Positions 31,561 to 42,640 of a stretch of DNA of 64,000 bases are shown here, piece by piece (positions within the stretch are counted from its first letter, which is position 1; each line of letters starts with the position of its first letter). The translations under genes and the position numbers were made by a program. This stretch comes from Gnetum montanum (lineage: Eukaryota > Streptophyta > Gnetopsida > Gnetales > Gnetaceae). The notes below the pieces were generated by a model that was not told where the DNA came from, searched no databases, and saw nothing but the letters and a program-made list of their open reading frames with translations. Location: positions 265,633-329,632 of the forward strand of contig MNCI01007659.1 in the NCBI GenBank assembly GCA_015680685.1, written 5' to 3'.

Positions 31561-33129
31561 AAATGTAATGATGCTCTATGAGCTTATCAATCAACTTGGA
31601 GGTTTCCTATTAGCTATTCTTCATATTTTTTCCATTTCCTTAAATATTTTATTACTTCTTTTATATAGTTTACTTTTTTTTATTTTTGATTTTGTTTGTA
31701 TGAAATCTCTGATTTTTTCAATTGCTATTACTACTATTGGAAGTTAATTAATGAAATATTTAATATTATGATTGATCATTAAATGATTAAATTTTATCTC
31801 TTGATTATGTTCTTGATTAATAAATTGTTAATTTTCTAATGATATCAGGTAGTGAATCCACAACATCCATCCATTCCATCAAACTTTATGTGGCTCTACA
31901 TCATGGGAGTGTGAGGTCCTTCCATAATTAAAACTTAAAGTAACCAATGATCTTGTTACTTAATAGACTCAGAACGGACCAAGTGGGAATGGACAAGGGT
32001 GTGTCTTTAAGGGGATTTATCATTTGTTTTTCCTAATTTCTTTCTCAAGTTTCATGATTATTCTCCATTGGTTTGTAACCACTCCTATTATTGATCATAA
32101 TAGGAAGCATGTCTTTGCATGGTGTGGTTTTCATGTTGAAAAATGAAAATAAAACAACACAAAAACACAACATGGAAATTCAAAGCACATCCTTAAACAA
32201 AATAATGGGCTACAAGCATTGGTTATGAGGCTAGAAGGACATGTTACCCATGCCTAAAGACACCCATCTAACTAAGGTCTTGAAGGCATGCTTCTCTTTT
32301 CTTATTTTATTGGAGTGGTGGTTGTCCTTTGGGAATTGTCATGAACTTTTGATTGTCGAAGGATTAGAATATGGCAATGGAAAGTCATTGAAAATGGGTA
32401 GAGTTGGTTTCAATTGAGGATGAGATGATATTAGATCATCTTAATCACAAACTCCACTAGAAGTTTACATGATCAAGATAGGAATCTCTTACCATTCTCT
32501 CTCTTCCATTATTCTAGCCTCATCATCAACCATATCACTACCTCCTATCATGGAAAATTAATGTATCTATTATGGCATGTGGTATAATCCTTCAATGATC
32601 TCTCTTGTGGATTTGACTTTTAACTTATAATGATCATTAATCATCCTTGGTAGCTATGGAACCCTTGGAATGAGAGTATGCAAGGGCATTTTTAGCATGA
32701 GCCTACTGAAGGGAGGAGCCACTTGCATACCCTTTAGTCTCTCTAAGTTAAAATTCCTTTCATTCGGTCATTTTCATGATCAATCTCATCAATTTTCCTT
32801 CTAAATGTCTAGTTTTGCTTTCTTTTGGCTTTGTCATCTCATCCAAATCTAATCTAACTCCTCTTCTAATGTACTTACAACTCTCTTCTATGTTTTTGAC
32901 CATCATTTTGTGATTTTCTAACTTTCATTAGGCTCTTGTTCGTTCCCAAAATCATATGAAATTCCTCATTTTTCTTATGTAAAAGTTGGCCATGAATAGC
33001 TACATCAATGCTTTTCCATAGACATAGTGGAATCAATTGCCATAGCCTCATTGATGAATCCCCATTGACACAGCGCAACAATGCTATATATATGTGCGAC
33101 ACTTAGTCATTTTTGCATCATTTCTCACA
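31561..33129. other. Unassigned segment of element B
   Basis: About 1.57 kb between truncated RT and the leader of ORF2, where RNase H and integrase belong. A/T-rich, no protein family visible in any frame, no LTR ends or duplications noticed. It may be a replacement by unrelated sequence or a very decayed insertion. Confidence 0.4.
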
Positions 33130-33529
33130 AGCACAAGAATTTTTCCAACCTTTTTAGAGCCCATACGCATTCCATAAGCCATAACTCTTTAACTAATAAT
33201 TCGATTCACCTCTATTTTTGATCCTTGAGCTATTAGATGTAAGATTTACATCATAGGGGACATAAGCCTTTAATTTTTTTAGAAAAATTTTGGAAATTTT
33301 CCTAACCTTTTAAGGTTTACCCATTAAAATAATATTAAACTACTCATCCCAAGTGGGTTAAGCCTAACAAAATAACTCATGTAGATAATTACTAAAATAA
33401 AATTAAAATAATATAACTTTTCAAGATCATACACAAGCCTAAGTATAACTTGATCTAATAAGAAAGGTAATAAAAGAACTAAGGGTTATAAAGTAAAAAG
33501 CTAATCTTGAGTTACATTTGTGATTGCAG

Positions 33530-36290
33530 ATGACACTAAAGAGAGGGTTGTAGGTAGGAGTTCCTTCCTAGCCTAGGGAGAAGTTATCAAGAGAAGGAAG
33601 CAACTAGTAGAAATAACCATAGTAATCCGAGGAGAAAGCAATTAAGGAAACCCATGTAGCAAGACCTCTTTAAGAGGAGCCTGAAGTGGAATCTATCTAA
33701 TAGATTCCTACAATAGAAATAGACAAATCTAGGCAAGATGAAGTCCTTAGGCCAAGGTCTAATCTTGAAGTTACCCTCACGAAGGCTTGCCTGGAGGAGA
33801 TCAGAACGAAGGAGATTCAAAGTTCTAGTTTCCAAGAATTGAAATTTAGATCCTTGTTGGAATTGGTGCTAGAAGAAGTTCGTACACAATTGTATGGATT
33901 TCCCATATGATTCATTCTCTCCAACAATGGAGAATGATACATGAAGGAGACTTATCTATTTTGAAATAATTGACAAGAAGATGCATCCATGAAAATTAAA
34001 GACATCATTGTCTCCATCTCAATTGAGGCCATTGTAGAGGTCCTCAAGTTACCTAATACTAGGGAAAATGTGGCAAAGATTTCTATATAAGTGGACCTTG
34101 AAGCTAAGAAGGAGTGGGTCCAACATTGCTATGGAGTGGATCCTAAGAAGCATGGTACCCTCAGCATGGTGGGGCATGCCTACTTTTAGATTGCAACCTA
34201 CCACTTGAATCCAATGGTGAGGCCTTGTAAGATAACAACCTTCTTTGCTTGGGCATGCATTACTCTTAGTGAAAAATTCCCAATCAACCTTCCCTAACTC
34301 ATTTATCTAGAAATCAAAAAGTGCATCAAAAAATGAGAAGAAAAAGAAGACACTTCCTTTTTCATACCTCATTCACAAATTATGCAAGAAGGGAGGTATG
34401 GCACAGTATGCTAATGATGTGGTTTGCCATGCTCCTACCACATCATGATAGGAGATGATGAAGGATAAGGCAGTAGCTAAGTTATAAGAGGAGGAGAGGC
34501 TGTTACTGCCATCACCTGTAGCATTAGAAACTATACTAAAGATGCTTGTAGCTATTGAAAAGTTCAAGAAAAGTTTTGAGCAACAACTGCAATAATAGCA
34601 ACATTTAGCAAGTCATGGGGAGTCTTTAGTTTACTGTCTAGCCTTGAGTCATCTCAATGAGATCACTAGGATCATCAGTTAGCTGGAATAGGAAAGTTCC
34701 CCACTATGCTTATGAGGTCACGTGAAAAAGATTCCCAAAAATTTTAAGGAATGTTACAACCTTTTTTGTTAGGTTCGAGGAAAGTGAGGAAATAACTATC
34801 CTAGCCATGAAACACAAAGGAAAAGAGACAACAGCAGAAGTGGTGGTCAATAGGGTGGGTGGCTAAAGCCTTGAATGCTCCCACTGTGGTAGTACCAAAT
34901 TTTGCATTAATGAAAAGCATCGAAGCATCCATAAAAGTAGGGAGTAGTCAATTAAGCATTTCCCAACATGAAGAAGTATAGAATGATTAGTTGGAGTTGG
35001 GTAGCTACTTCCAAAGGTCTTCCATATTTTAGATGAGATCACTATGAATTAGTCATAACTATTTGATACAAAGGGTAAGTTGTTAATTATTAGTAATCAA
35101 TTGAAGGTAATCAACAATGGTAATTGTTTGTTGGCTGTTGAAGTTGTAGAATTACATGCCTGTCTCTTTGACCCTACCATTATCAAGCCAGAATTAACTA
35201 GGGATGAAACTTTCCAACAGCTTCAACATAGATTGTAAGAGGTTGAGAATGCAAAGGAGGTAGTGATATTTCACATATTTTTTTCAAAAGCCATGATATT
35301 CAACACTAACAAGGACTTTTCACAAGTCCAAAAAGAAAACTTGGTCTTAAGAAAGGATAACCATTGCATGTGGAATGATGAAGAATTAAAGGACCAAATG
35401 GTTAAATTCATTCAGTAATAGTAGGAGCAGCTAGCCAAGGTTAACTTAGATTTGAGAAGGCTGGTAGCAAAATACCATAATATCTTAATGAAGGATGTCC
35501 ATTCACTTTACTAGAAGATAACCATTGAGGTATCCACTTGGAAGAATGAGGACCTAAAATTTAAATAAGTAAAAAATCATTATAGGGACTAGGTTGTGCT
35601 TCTTAAAGAGGTTAATAAAAAAGAGATTCAATTGACAAAGGTGAAGATGAATGAGGCCCTCTAGAAACTCCAATAATGAGATGATGTGTGGTAGCCCATC
35701 TTTTATGGAATAAACACGTATAGAAATTTTGAAATTCATCTAAAGGAGTTGCAAATTGTGGAGATGAAAGAATACATGAAGCTCACCAAGCTTAGCTATG
35801 TAAACCTGGCTATGCTAACAGTAGGAAGACCAAGAATAGAGTTGGAAAAGTAGGTGGCCCGTTCATACCACCGATATGAGATGGAATTCAAGCATCATAA
35901 GGATACAAAATAATAGTTGGAGATAACTACCATAGAGCTTGAAGTTCTTAGAAGAAAATTCACTAATCAATGATCTATTGTTGATAACTTAGCTAGAAAT
36001 ATAAACAACTACCATAAGTTGTAGAGCCTAGTAAAGACATTTAATATCGAACATAAAAAATTCATAGCATGGTTTGTTAACATAAAGAAGCTATTTCCTT
36101 TGATGTCATGCTTGTGGGACATTCTAGCATCAGTCCACATTAGTGAAGCCACGTGGACTACTTACGATCCACATGGCAAGGAAGACAAGATGAAAGAATT
36201 TTTGGATGATTTTAAACTTCTAATAATAGCAGAAATAGTAGTAGGATAGCCTTAACCTCCACCAACACTAGAATTTGGTGAAGGACCTTT
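33530..36290 (+). pseudogene. ORF2, plant transposon protein type with coiled coils (element B)
   Basis: Candidate start ATG at 33530 (MTLKRGL). Readable with many TAG/TAA: 'LELVLEEVRTQLYGFPI' near 33860, 'IIVSISIEAIVEVLKLPN' near 34000 (compare 'VDFSTKDISEVL' in A) and 'PHSQIMQEGRYG' near 34365, in another frame 'FSYLIHKLCKKGG', aligned with 'LPFPCLIRKLCECGG' of A. The second half is coiled-coil-like and shares 'MLTVGRPRIELEK' with A near 35820. Ends before the proline-rich 'PPPPGT' area at 36300. Placement between pol and the 3' LTR is like the extra 3' ORF (often called env-like) of Athila elements, but no membrane segment or signal peptide is seen, so I do not call it env. Confidence 0.55.
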
Positions 36291-36550
36291 GATGCCATAG
36301 GATCCTCCACCTCCAGGCACTATTTGAGAATTATTCATGACTTTGGAAACCCTACAAGCACATGCTACAATATTTTGCAAAGTATCTAATTTTATTGTAA
36401 TGGACACTAATGTTTGTAAACCCATCCAATTTGATACTTAGAGTTAGGAGATTTAGTCTCTTTATCTTTTAGTTAATAAATTTGATGCCTCTCCAAATTT
36501 TGTAAGAAGCTCAATCCTATTTTTGTTCACTACAGGATGAGCTTTCAGTT

Positions 36551-36563
36551 AGTCATGGGGGTA
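36551..36563 (+). other. Polypurine tract of element B
   Basis: AGTCATGGGGGTA directly before TGATGAG; identical to the tract at 16412-16424 in element A. Confidence 0.75.
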
Positions 36564-37232
36564 TGATGAGTCCTATTTAGATAGGCTTCATTAATAGACA
36601 TGCATTGACATATCCACATAGATGCATGGTTAGATGTGTTAATGTTGATGCAGGTAGTGCCTACGTAAATGCAACCACCACCCATATTTATGACACTTAG
36701 AATTCGTATCATAGCCAAGTTTTTTAGTTTTGTTTCTCTAGAGTTAGAAAATTTTCCCTATGATTGCCTATAATGTGAATTTAAGATATTGTATGGTGTT
36801 TTATTTGAATTCCATGCACTTGAATGCATTGGTGTGAATGATAGTAAAGTTGAGATTTCTTATATTCATTGCAATACTTAGATTAGTTTATCTTTACTAT
36901 TAGAACTTTATTTTTAGTGCAATTTACATTCATAGTTTTAATTAATTAATGTACTTACCCATAAATACATAAATACAATCACTTTGAGTATGATGTATTG
37001 CACTTGGTAATCCTTGTAGTGTTAATACTAGTTCAGGATGTGTATGACAAGTAGGAATGAACGGTTACTTTACATTAGGATAGTTAGTTACTAGATTAAC
37101 TAAGTAGTTAGATAATTAATTGATTAAATTTCCATTCACTCANAGGAAACTAAGTCTATGAAATTCAATTAGATTGCTAGTGAACACTTGTGATTTGTAT
37201 GGTTGGACATAGGAGATACTTGTCACTCATCA
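36564..37232 (+). mobile_element. 3' LTR of element B, with deletion at an N
   Basis: 669 bases from TGATGAGTCC to CACTCATCA. Lacks about 166 bases relative to the 5' LTR (equivalent of 27028-27193), exactly where the single N at 37143 stands, which points to an assembly join instead of a biological deletion. Confidence 0.85.
37143..37143. other. Single undetermined base (assembly join)
   Basis: One N between 'CATTCACTCA' and 'AGGAAACTAAG'; those strings are 166 bases further apart in the 5' LTR. Confidence 0.95.
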
Positions 37233-37237
37233 CACTT
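37233..37237. other. Target-site duplication of B, right copy (CACTT)
   Basis: Pairs with 26402-26406; E integrase reading resumes behind it on the minus strand. Confidence 0.85.
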
Positions 37238-37490
37238 CTTTACCTCCTTTGAGTTTCTTATAAGTCAAAAACTCATTCACAAATCTTGAAACTTTAGTTG
37301 CCATACTAGGCCAAAAATAGTTCCTACCCAAAATTTTCAATATTTTATCCCTAGACATGTGACCTACCATGCCACTATAATGCTTTTCAAACAAAATTTC
37401 TTTCTTAAAATCACAATTAGTAGCACATACCTTCTCATTTTTATATAAAAACTTATCTTGAATATGATAGTCCCTCAATTAGTCTATCCT
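37238..37490 (-). pseudogene. Integrase zinc-binding domain, first part (element E)
   Basis: Minus-strand frame 37478-37230: 'FLYKNEKVCA', 'EILFEKHYSGMVGHMSRDKI', 'NYFWPSMATKVSRFVNEF' then 'KKLKGGKEV'. This is the H-H-C-C zinc finger of retroviral-type integrases: both His are present (EKHYSGMVGHMSRDK), the two Cys are replaced (Phe/Tyr in NEFLTYKK), so zinc binding would be lost. The reading stops at the B insertion and continues at 26401. Confidence 0.85.
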
Positions 37491-37549
37491 ACACAACAAT
37501 GACTCTTTGAGGCTGATCCAAACTTTCCCAAAATCAACATCATGCTTAT

Positions 37550-38880
37550 ATAAATTAGCAAAGTCACCCATACCTTCTTCATGAGGTATGCTGAAATTCA
37601 CTACATGCACCCTAGACAATGCATTAGTCACCACATTGACCTTTCCACTTTTGTGCTTTAACTTAAAATTAAACTATGGTAATTGTGCAACCCACTTCAT
37701 GTGCTTTGTACTTAGCTTCTTTTGGGAATTTTGAAATTGTAGTTCTTTATGGTCCATCATCCAAGTGAATTTTTTGAGTAACAAGTAATGCCTCCAATGC
37801 TTGATTGCTTGAAGAATAGCATATAACTCGTTCTCATATATGCTATATTTTTACCTTGATTCATTAAAATTTTTAGAGAAGAAAGCAATGTGCCTACATT
37901 CTTGTAAAAGTATCCCACCAATGGTAAGTCTACTTGCATCTACCTCACTTGAAAAAGCTTTTGAAAATCTGGAATGGTAAGCACTAATTCACTAGTAATT
38001 TTTTCTTTCAACAAGTCAAAGATCCATTGAGTTTTATTATCTTATCTGAAATATTTATTTTTCTTCAAAAATGTAAACATAGATCAAGAAATACCACTAA
38101 AATATTTGATGAACTATTTATAAAAACCTACTAAATAAGGGAATGATCTTACCTCCCCAACATTCTTAGGAGTTGGCCAATTCCTAATAGCTTTCACCTT
38201 GGTAGCTTCTATTTGAATTTAGTTTCTAGAAGCTACATGCCCCAGATATGTAATTTTTCTTTTGAAGAAATCACTTTTCTTCACATAGATCATCAACTAT
38301 GCCTCCTCCAATTTAAGAAAAATCGTTTGCAAGTGATCTAATGCTCTTGCTCATTAGAGCTATACATTAAAATATCATCAAAAAATAAAATGCAACACTT
38401 ACCAATCAAGTACTTCAATACATCATACATCAACTACATGAATGTAGCAAGTGAATTCATGAGCCCAAATGGCATTATCAACCACTCAAATAATCCATTT
38501 GGTGTCTTGAATGCTATCTTCTATTCATCACCAAGTCTAATTCAAATTTGATGGTACCCACCCTTTAAATCAATTTTGCTAAAAATATCTACATTAGTAA
38601 GGAAAATAAGAATATCATCCATCCTTGGTATAGGAAACATGTACCTAATAGTCATCTTGTTGACTACCCTAGAATCAATGCACATCCTCCATTCATTGTT
38701 GTCCTTCTTTTGCATTAGCACTACTAAAATTGCACAAGGTGAAATGAAGTCCCTCATGAAGGCATTTGCAAGTAAGTTCCATACTTACCTTTGCAATTCT
38801 GTTCTTTGATTTGGTGCCATCTGGTAATCTCTCTTGTTTGGTGCCATCTGGTAAGCTCTCTTGTTTGGAATGGTAGCACT
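37550..38880 (-). pseudogene. Reverse transcriptase and RNase H (element E)
   Basis: RT begins near 38880 with 'YQMAPNQRTELQ', followed by 'FISPCAILVVLMQKKD', 'WRMCIDSRVVNKMTIRY', 'FPIPRMDDI', 'FSKIDLKGGYHQI' (38757-38542), then 'FEWLIMPFGLMNSLATF' and the catalytic 'FFDDILMYSS' (Asp-Asp at 38379-38374, intact). RNase H follows: 'IEATKVKAI'-like connection near 38200 and toward the end 'WMMDHKELQFQNSQKK', 'MKWVAQLP', 'GKVNVVTNALSRVH' (37760-37600), equivalent to 'TDHKSL', 'KW...L', 'NKVADALSR' with Asp-Ala changed to Thr-Asn. Wording is that of chromovirus-type plant gypsy elements. Several stops. Confidence 0.87.
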
Positions 38881-39159
38881 AGGGATGAAATCAATTTGAT
38901 GTTGTACATTCCTCATTTATGACAATCCGTCCAATTCTCCCTTGAATACCTTAGGAAATTTCTCTTTTAAGACTAACACATCTATTGGAAATTCAACCTA
39001 CACATCATCATGGTTAGAAGTAACTATTGATACAACAACAAATCCAAAACCCATTTCATTATGTTACTGAATGCATTTCCTCTCTCCTAGACAGATTAAG
39101 GAAGCATTAAGTGAGCTTTAGCATCTTACTTGTTTAGTTATCATTGGAATCAACTCGTG

Positions 39160-39480
39160 AATTCCATTAGATCTAGCTACACTCCATACATTTCTTACTA
39201 TGTCAAACTGAGCACCATTGTTAAAATTTCAAGGTGTACCAAGAATCACATTATCACAATCTATTGAAAGCACTTTATACTTCAAAACATCATGAAAATT
39301 CCTAATTTTAAATTTGAAAGTACATTGTTCCCTTACCTCTTAAGAGAAATCTCTAGACAACTAATGCATCTTATAGGGTCTAGGATGAGGATTAGTTACA
39401 AAACCTAATCTAGCAACTACACTAGAAGAAATAACATTTTCTTGGGCTCCCCATCAATAAAAACATGAATTTATTCTATA
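39160..39480 (-). pseudogene. Aspartic protease remnant (element E)
   Basis: Minus-strand reading 'WGAQENVISSSVVARLGF' near 39460-39405 corresponds to the family's 'DSGA..NFIS...A..LGL'; the Asp lies one frame away ('FIDGEP'), so a small indel broke the active-site loop. Downstream 'CDNVILGTP.NFNNG' (about 39265-39220) matches 'DVVLGM.WL....'. Between gag and RT as expected. Confidence 0.6.
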
Positions 39481-39599
39481 CTAAGTAAACATCTAATCCT
39501 AATTTAAAATAATTATTTCCTATTAGGATGGTCTCCTCTATTTACATTTCTCATGAATGCCCAAGAATTTAATTCAGAGACTTTCTCAATTTTAGGAGC

Positions 39600-40870
39600 A
39601 TTAGGATTACCCTTTTGAAGACTTGGCTTAATGTCTTCTTCACCTTCATGGTTTGCACATATTTACCCTGGATTTCCTTGAGAAGTGGATATTTGCATTA
39701 ATTTTGTCACCATTGCTCATACTTAAAGCACCAAATCTTAGATGAGCTGCTTCCTTAAACCTTGGCTCCATTGTCTTGGTCCTTCTTAGCTTTTCATTTC
39801 TCATTACCCTTCTCTATCTTCTTATCATGGCTATCATCTTTGTCTTCAGATTTGAACTTGGATTCCTTCTTTGCTTTTGATCCTTTCTTCTTCTCCTTGG
39901 ATTTTTTTTACTCCTATTTTTGAACCTATCTAGTTTCTGTTTTTCCTTAAATATCAAATCATAAGCCTCATTAAGATTTTGTGGTTATAAAAAGATAACT
40001 CCCATTGGTACTCCATTTTGAGAGCTCTTAGAAAGACTGAAGCCAATTCATACTCCTCCCAATTTACTTTAGCTTAATGGAATAGATCACAAAATTTGAT
40101 GTAGAATTCTTTGACATCCTTATCAACTTATCTTAGGAATCTCAACTTCATAATGGTTTCTTAACTTTAATGAGATTGATCAAATTTCCTTTGTAACCTA
40201 GGTTTCATCATATTTCAAGCTCTGATGGGTTGACAATTTTGTCTTTCATAATCTGAGGACTCCTTTTCCTATTAAGTAGAAGCAATACCTTCTAATCTAT
40301 ATTCAGTAATAGATACCCTTAACTAATTTGGTACCTCTTCCAATTCAAAGTACTTTTCAAGTACCTTTAGCCAACTTGAAAAAGAATTGTTGCCATTTGT
40401 ACTATTGAAAGTCTTTAACTTAATGTATAGAAGTTTTGCCACATTAAAAAAAATTCTTGAGCAAGCCTTGCTTCATCCTCCTCATCCTTCTTGCCATGGG
40501 AAGAAGTAAGGGTTGGTGATGGAGCTATTGAAATTTTCATATGAGGAATAGGATTCCCTCCCATTAGAATCCTTAGCTAATGGGTTCCAACACTCCCATA
40601 GCTCAATTGTCCTTCCTTATCATTCCCTTAATTTTGTTGTAAAACTTCTTCATTTCAATCCAAGCATGAATGCTCATAATCTCCATGTGTAAAATTACAA
40701 TTAGGACTAGCATTCCTATATACCTTTATACTAATTTTATCTAATTGAGAAACCATCGATTGGAAGGTAAACTTCATGCTTTCCATGTTCCCATTCAAGG
40801 ATTGTAGCTATTTCTTCTTAGGAACTATTTGAAATTGAAAAAATGCACAACCAATTCCAAGTAGCAATCA
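39600..40870 (-). pseudogene. Gag (element E)
   Basis: Region right behind the primer-binding site. Decayed, but a Lys/Glu/Asp/Ser-rich stretch (39960-39780: 'KRSKKSKEKKKGSKAKKE') is followed by 'WCFKYEQW', the relic of a CCHC zinc knuckle (C.CF.......C), near 39730, as at the end of gypsy Gag proteins. Upstream, 40200-40450 contains Trp/Leu-rich fragments such as 'SSWLKVLEKYFELEE' (compare 'W....E.YF' in Gag). No complete frame. Confidence 0.55.
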
Positions 40871-40877
40871 ACCTAAA

Positions 40878-40889
40878 GATCTAATACCA
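40878..40889 (-). other. Primer-binding site of element E
   Basis: Minus strand TGGTATTAGATC, two changes from the TGGTATCAGAGC initiator tRNA-Met site, nine bases from the LTR edge. Confidence 0.7.
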
Positions 40890-40898
40890 ATAATAAGC

Positions 40899-41871
40899 TA
40901 GAGTAGGTTCACTCTAATGGAAAGTCACCTTCAATCTGACTAAATCCAAATATTATTAAAAGATAAATGATATGCTAAAAAATAACTAGCCATGATTAAT
41001 TATTCAAAGAATATTACATTAAGATTTCAAACCCCATAAAACATCTAATAACCTCTAAAAATAATCAAATGATGCTATAGAGCATGATGCTCTATAATCA
41101 TATAATGACTGTTCTCAATGCAAGACATAACTAATAGGAAATCTCTTTGACAACCTAGGATTGAGATGTCAAATCATAAGAAAGACCAAGAATACATAAG
41201 CCAATCCACCACACAATTGGCCTTGGAGCTATAATTACATATGTTCTTACTCAATATGCTCTCTCATATTCTTACATAAGCTCATCTCATGAACTTTCAT
41301 GACAACGTATTATCATCTTCATGGTGATATAAGCATGAAAAAAACCATTATTTATTAACACAATGAAACAAAAAGCCAAAAAAACATTTCCCAACCTTAA
41401 CTTGCAAATCCCATGATGTTTCTATCTTTTTCTCCATTGTTTTGACTATTTACCAAATTGGAACAACCAATTTTAGAAATTTCCCTACTTGTTTGGGTTG
41501 TCTTTGACCTCCGTAGGACATTTCACTAACAAACTAAATATGTAGATGAGACATTTCATCTTAGCCTGAGACATCTACATGAGAGCTAAGATGTATTGAT
41601 CTAAACAAGGATGTCTTAGTTGAGATGTTGTAGTATTTCTTGAGATGTCTCACATTCAATTGAGACATCTCATACTCCTGTGAGATGTCTCACCCAGGAT
41701 GATTGTTAAACATCCTAGATGTTTGTTGAATTTTTCAAATGTCTCCACTAAGAATCTATATATCAAAAAAGATGTCCCTTTGGCCTCAAGAAGTCTTCAC
41801 AGACCCTGAAACTTGTAGAAACCATACATAAGAAAGAGAACAAGGGGATGAAAAGAGGTATCCCTACATCA
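40899..41871 (-). mobile_element. 5' LTR of element E
   Basis: 973 bases, partner of 18110-19058. On the minus strand starts TGATGTAGG next to TCCCT. Contains the palindromic AGACATCT/AGATGTCT motif repeatedly at 41560-41780. Confidence 0.85.
41646..41667. promoter_or_regulatory. TGTCTC-N10-GAGACA inverted pair in E 5' LTR
   Basis: Same hexamer pair and spacer as in the 3' LTR (18853-18874); a further TGTCTC follows at 41687. The spacers differ in sequence but not in length. Confidence 0.4.
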
Positions 41872-41876
41872 TCCCT
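41872..41876. other. Target-site duplication of E, right copy (TCCCT)
   Basis: Pairs with 18105-18109; the gag frame of D goes on behind it. Confidence 0.75.
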
Positions 41877-42330
41877 ACACCTTCACCAAGTATGTAGAAA
41901 CCTGGTATAAGTCTTTACCTCAAAATTAATTTATAAATAGGAAGATATTTCCAAATATTCTATAAAAAAATTTAGACCTATGAATATATTTTAAACATCT
42001 CAAAGAAGATGACAATATGAAGGAAAAAATCCTATGAGCTACTAGATATCACCATGAAGAGGTACATGAAAATAACTCACTATTATTCCAATCATGGATT
42101 TAGCCAAAGGAATCAAATAATGAATATTTTGAAATGCCTAATGGAGGAAAAAAGAGAATACATAGACATGTATGTAATGGGCTAGGTACACAAAAATTCT
42201 ATGGTTCAAATCAAAGCACTCTTAGACACTATTACAAGCATGAAAGGTAAATGATGAAAATGATAATCAACTAAGGAGTATAATCATGAGCTTGCATGTA
42301 GAAGGAAGGTTAAAACCATTGAAGGTACAA
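41877..42330 (+). pseudogene. Gag, second part (element D)
   Basis: Begins 'YVETWYKSLPQN', which matches the '(A)..W..SLP..SI' helix of plant gypsy Gag, exactly the continuation of the part that ends at 18104. After 'NRKIFPNIL' decay sets in; the rest is Lys/Asn/Glu-rich. The frame is the same on both sides of E when one TCCCT copy is removed. Confidence 0.6.
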
Positions 42331-42435
42331 ATGAACATCCCATTTCTATTGAGGTCTTTGAACAAGACCAAATTAGAATCAAGAAGGCTTTGATGAAATT
42401 GGCCCACAAGTTAGACTAGCTTTAAGAATTGATGG

Positions 42436-42640
42436 ATGAAAAAAATGATCAAAGCCATTGTATCACCTGAATGCAAAAATAAGTATGATGGAAAAGATAA
42501 GGAAAAAATATTCTACTCTAAGATCATTAAAGAAGATCCAAATGATGTTTTTAAATTGGTGGAGATCCATATTGTTAAGAAGGATCACTATCTAGCTCTC
42601 TATAACTCTAGTTTAGGAGTCAACATCATCTTATTATAGC
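42436..42640 (+). pseudogene. Aspartic protease fragment (element D)
   Basis: Open frame with 'NDVFKLVEIHIVKKDHYLAL' then 'YNSSLGVNIILL'. In the family the loop is 'DSG(A/S)S.NI(L/M)P', so the catalytic Asp appears as Asn. Short, and only the first half of the protease; 42640-43430 is decayed linker with 'VENNFPFIMRKAWL'-like wording near 42800 that may be the 'PIILGR.FL' part. Confidence 0.45.

Larger units (their letters stand above)
26407..37232 (+). mobile_element. Gypsy element B with ORF2, pol-deficient
   Basis: 10,826 bases flanked by perfect CACTT duplications and inserted in E's integrase. 5' LTR 26407-27282, tRNA-Asp-type primer-binding site, a decayed gag/protease region, an RT fragment (30820-31560), an unassigned stretch, ORF2 (33530-36290), polypurine tract and 3' LTR 36564-37232. 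RNase H and integrase are not found. Same family as element A (matching ORF2, polypurine tract and LTR ends). RT wording and primer site place it in the Athila/Tat side of Ty3/gypsy. Confidence 0.85.
18110..41871 (-). mobile_element. Chromovirus-type gypsy element E, interrupted by F and B
   Basis: Minus-strand element with 5' LTR 40899-41871, primer-binding site 40889-40878, gag, protease, RT-RNase H, integrase and 3' LTR 18110-19058. Flanked by TCCCT. Subtracting F (6373 bases) and B (10826 bases) with their duplications leaves about 6.55 kb, a usual length for plant chromoviruses. RT wording ('SWRMCIDSR.INK', 'FPIPRLDD', 'FSKIDLRSGYHQI' in the family) is matched closely, and the integrase tail has the GPFKI..KIND type module. 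Confidence 0.85.

Noticed and set aside
33530-36290. ORF2 of B as an envelope gene
   Set aside because: Position fits, but no signal peptide, cleavage site or transmembrane segment is visible; the C-part is coiled-coil and soluble in character.
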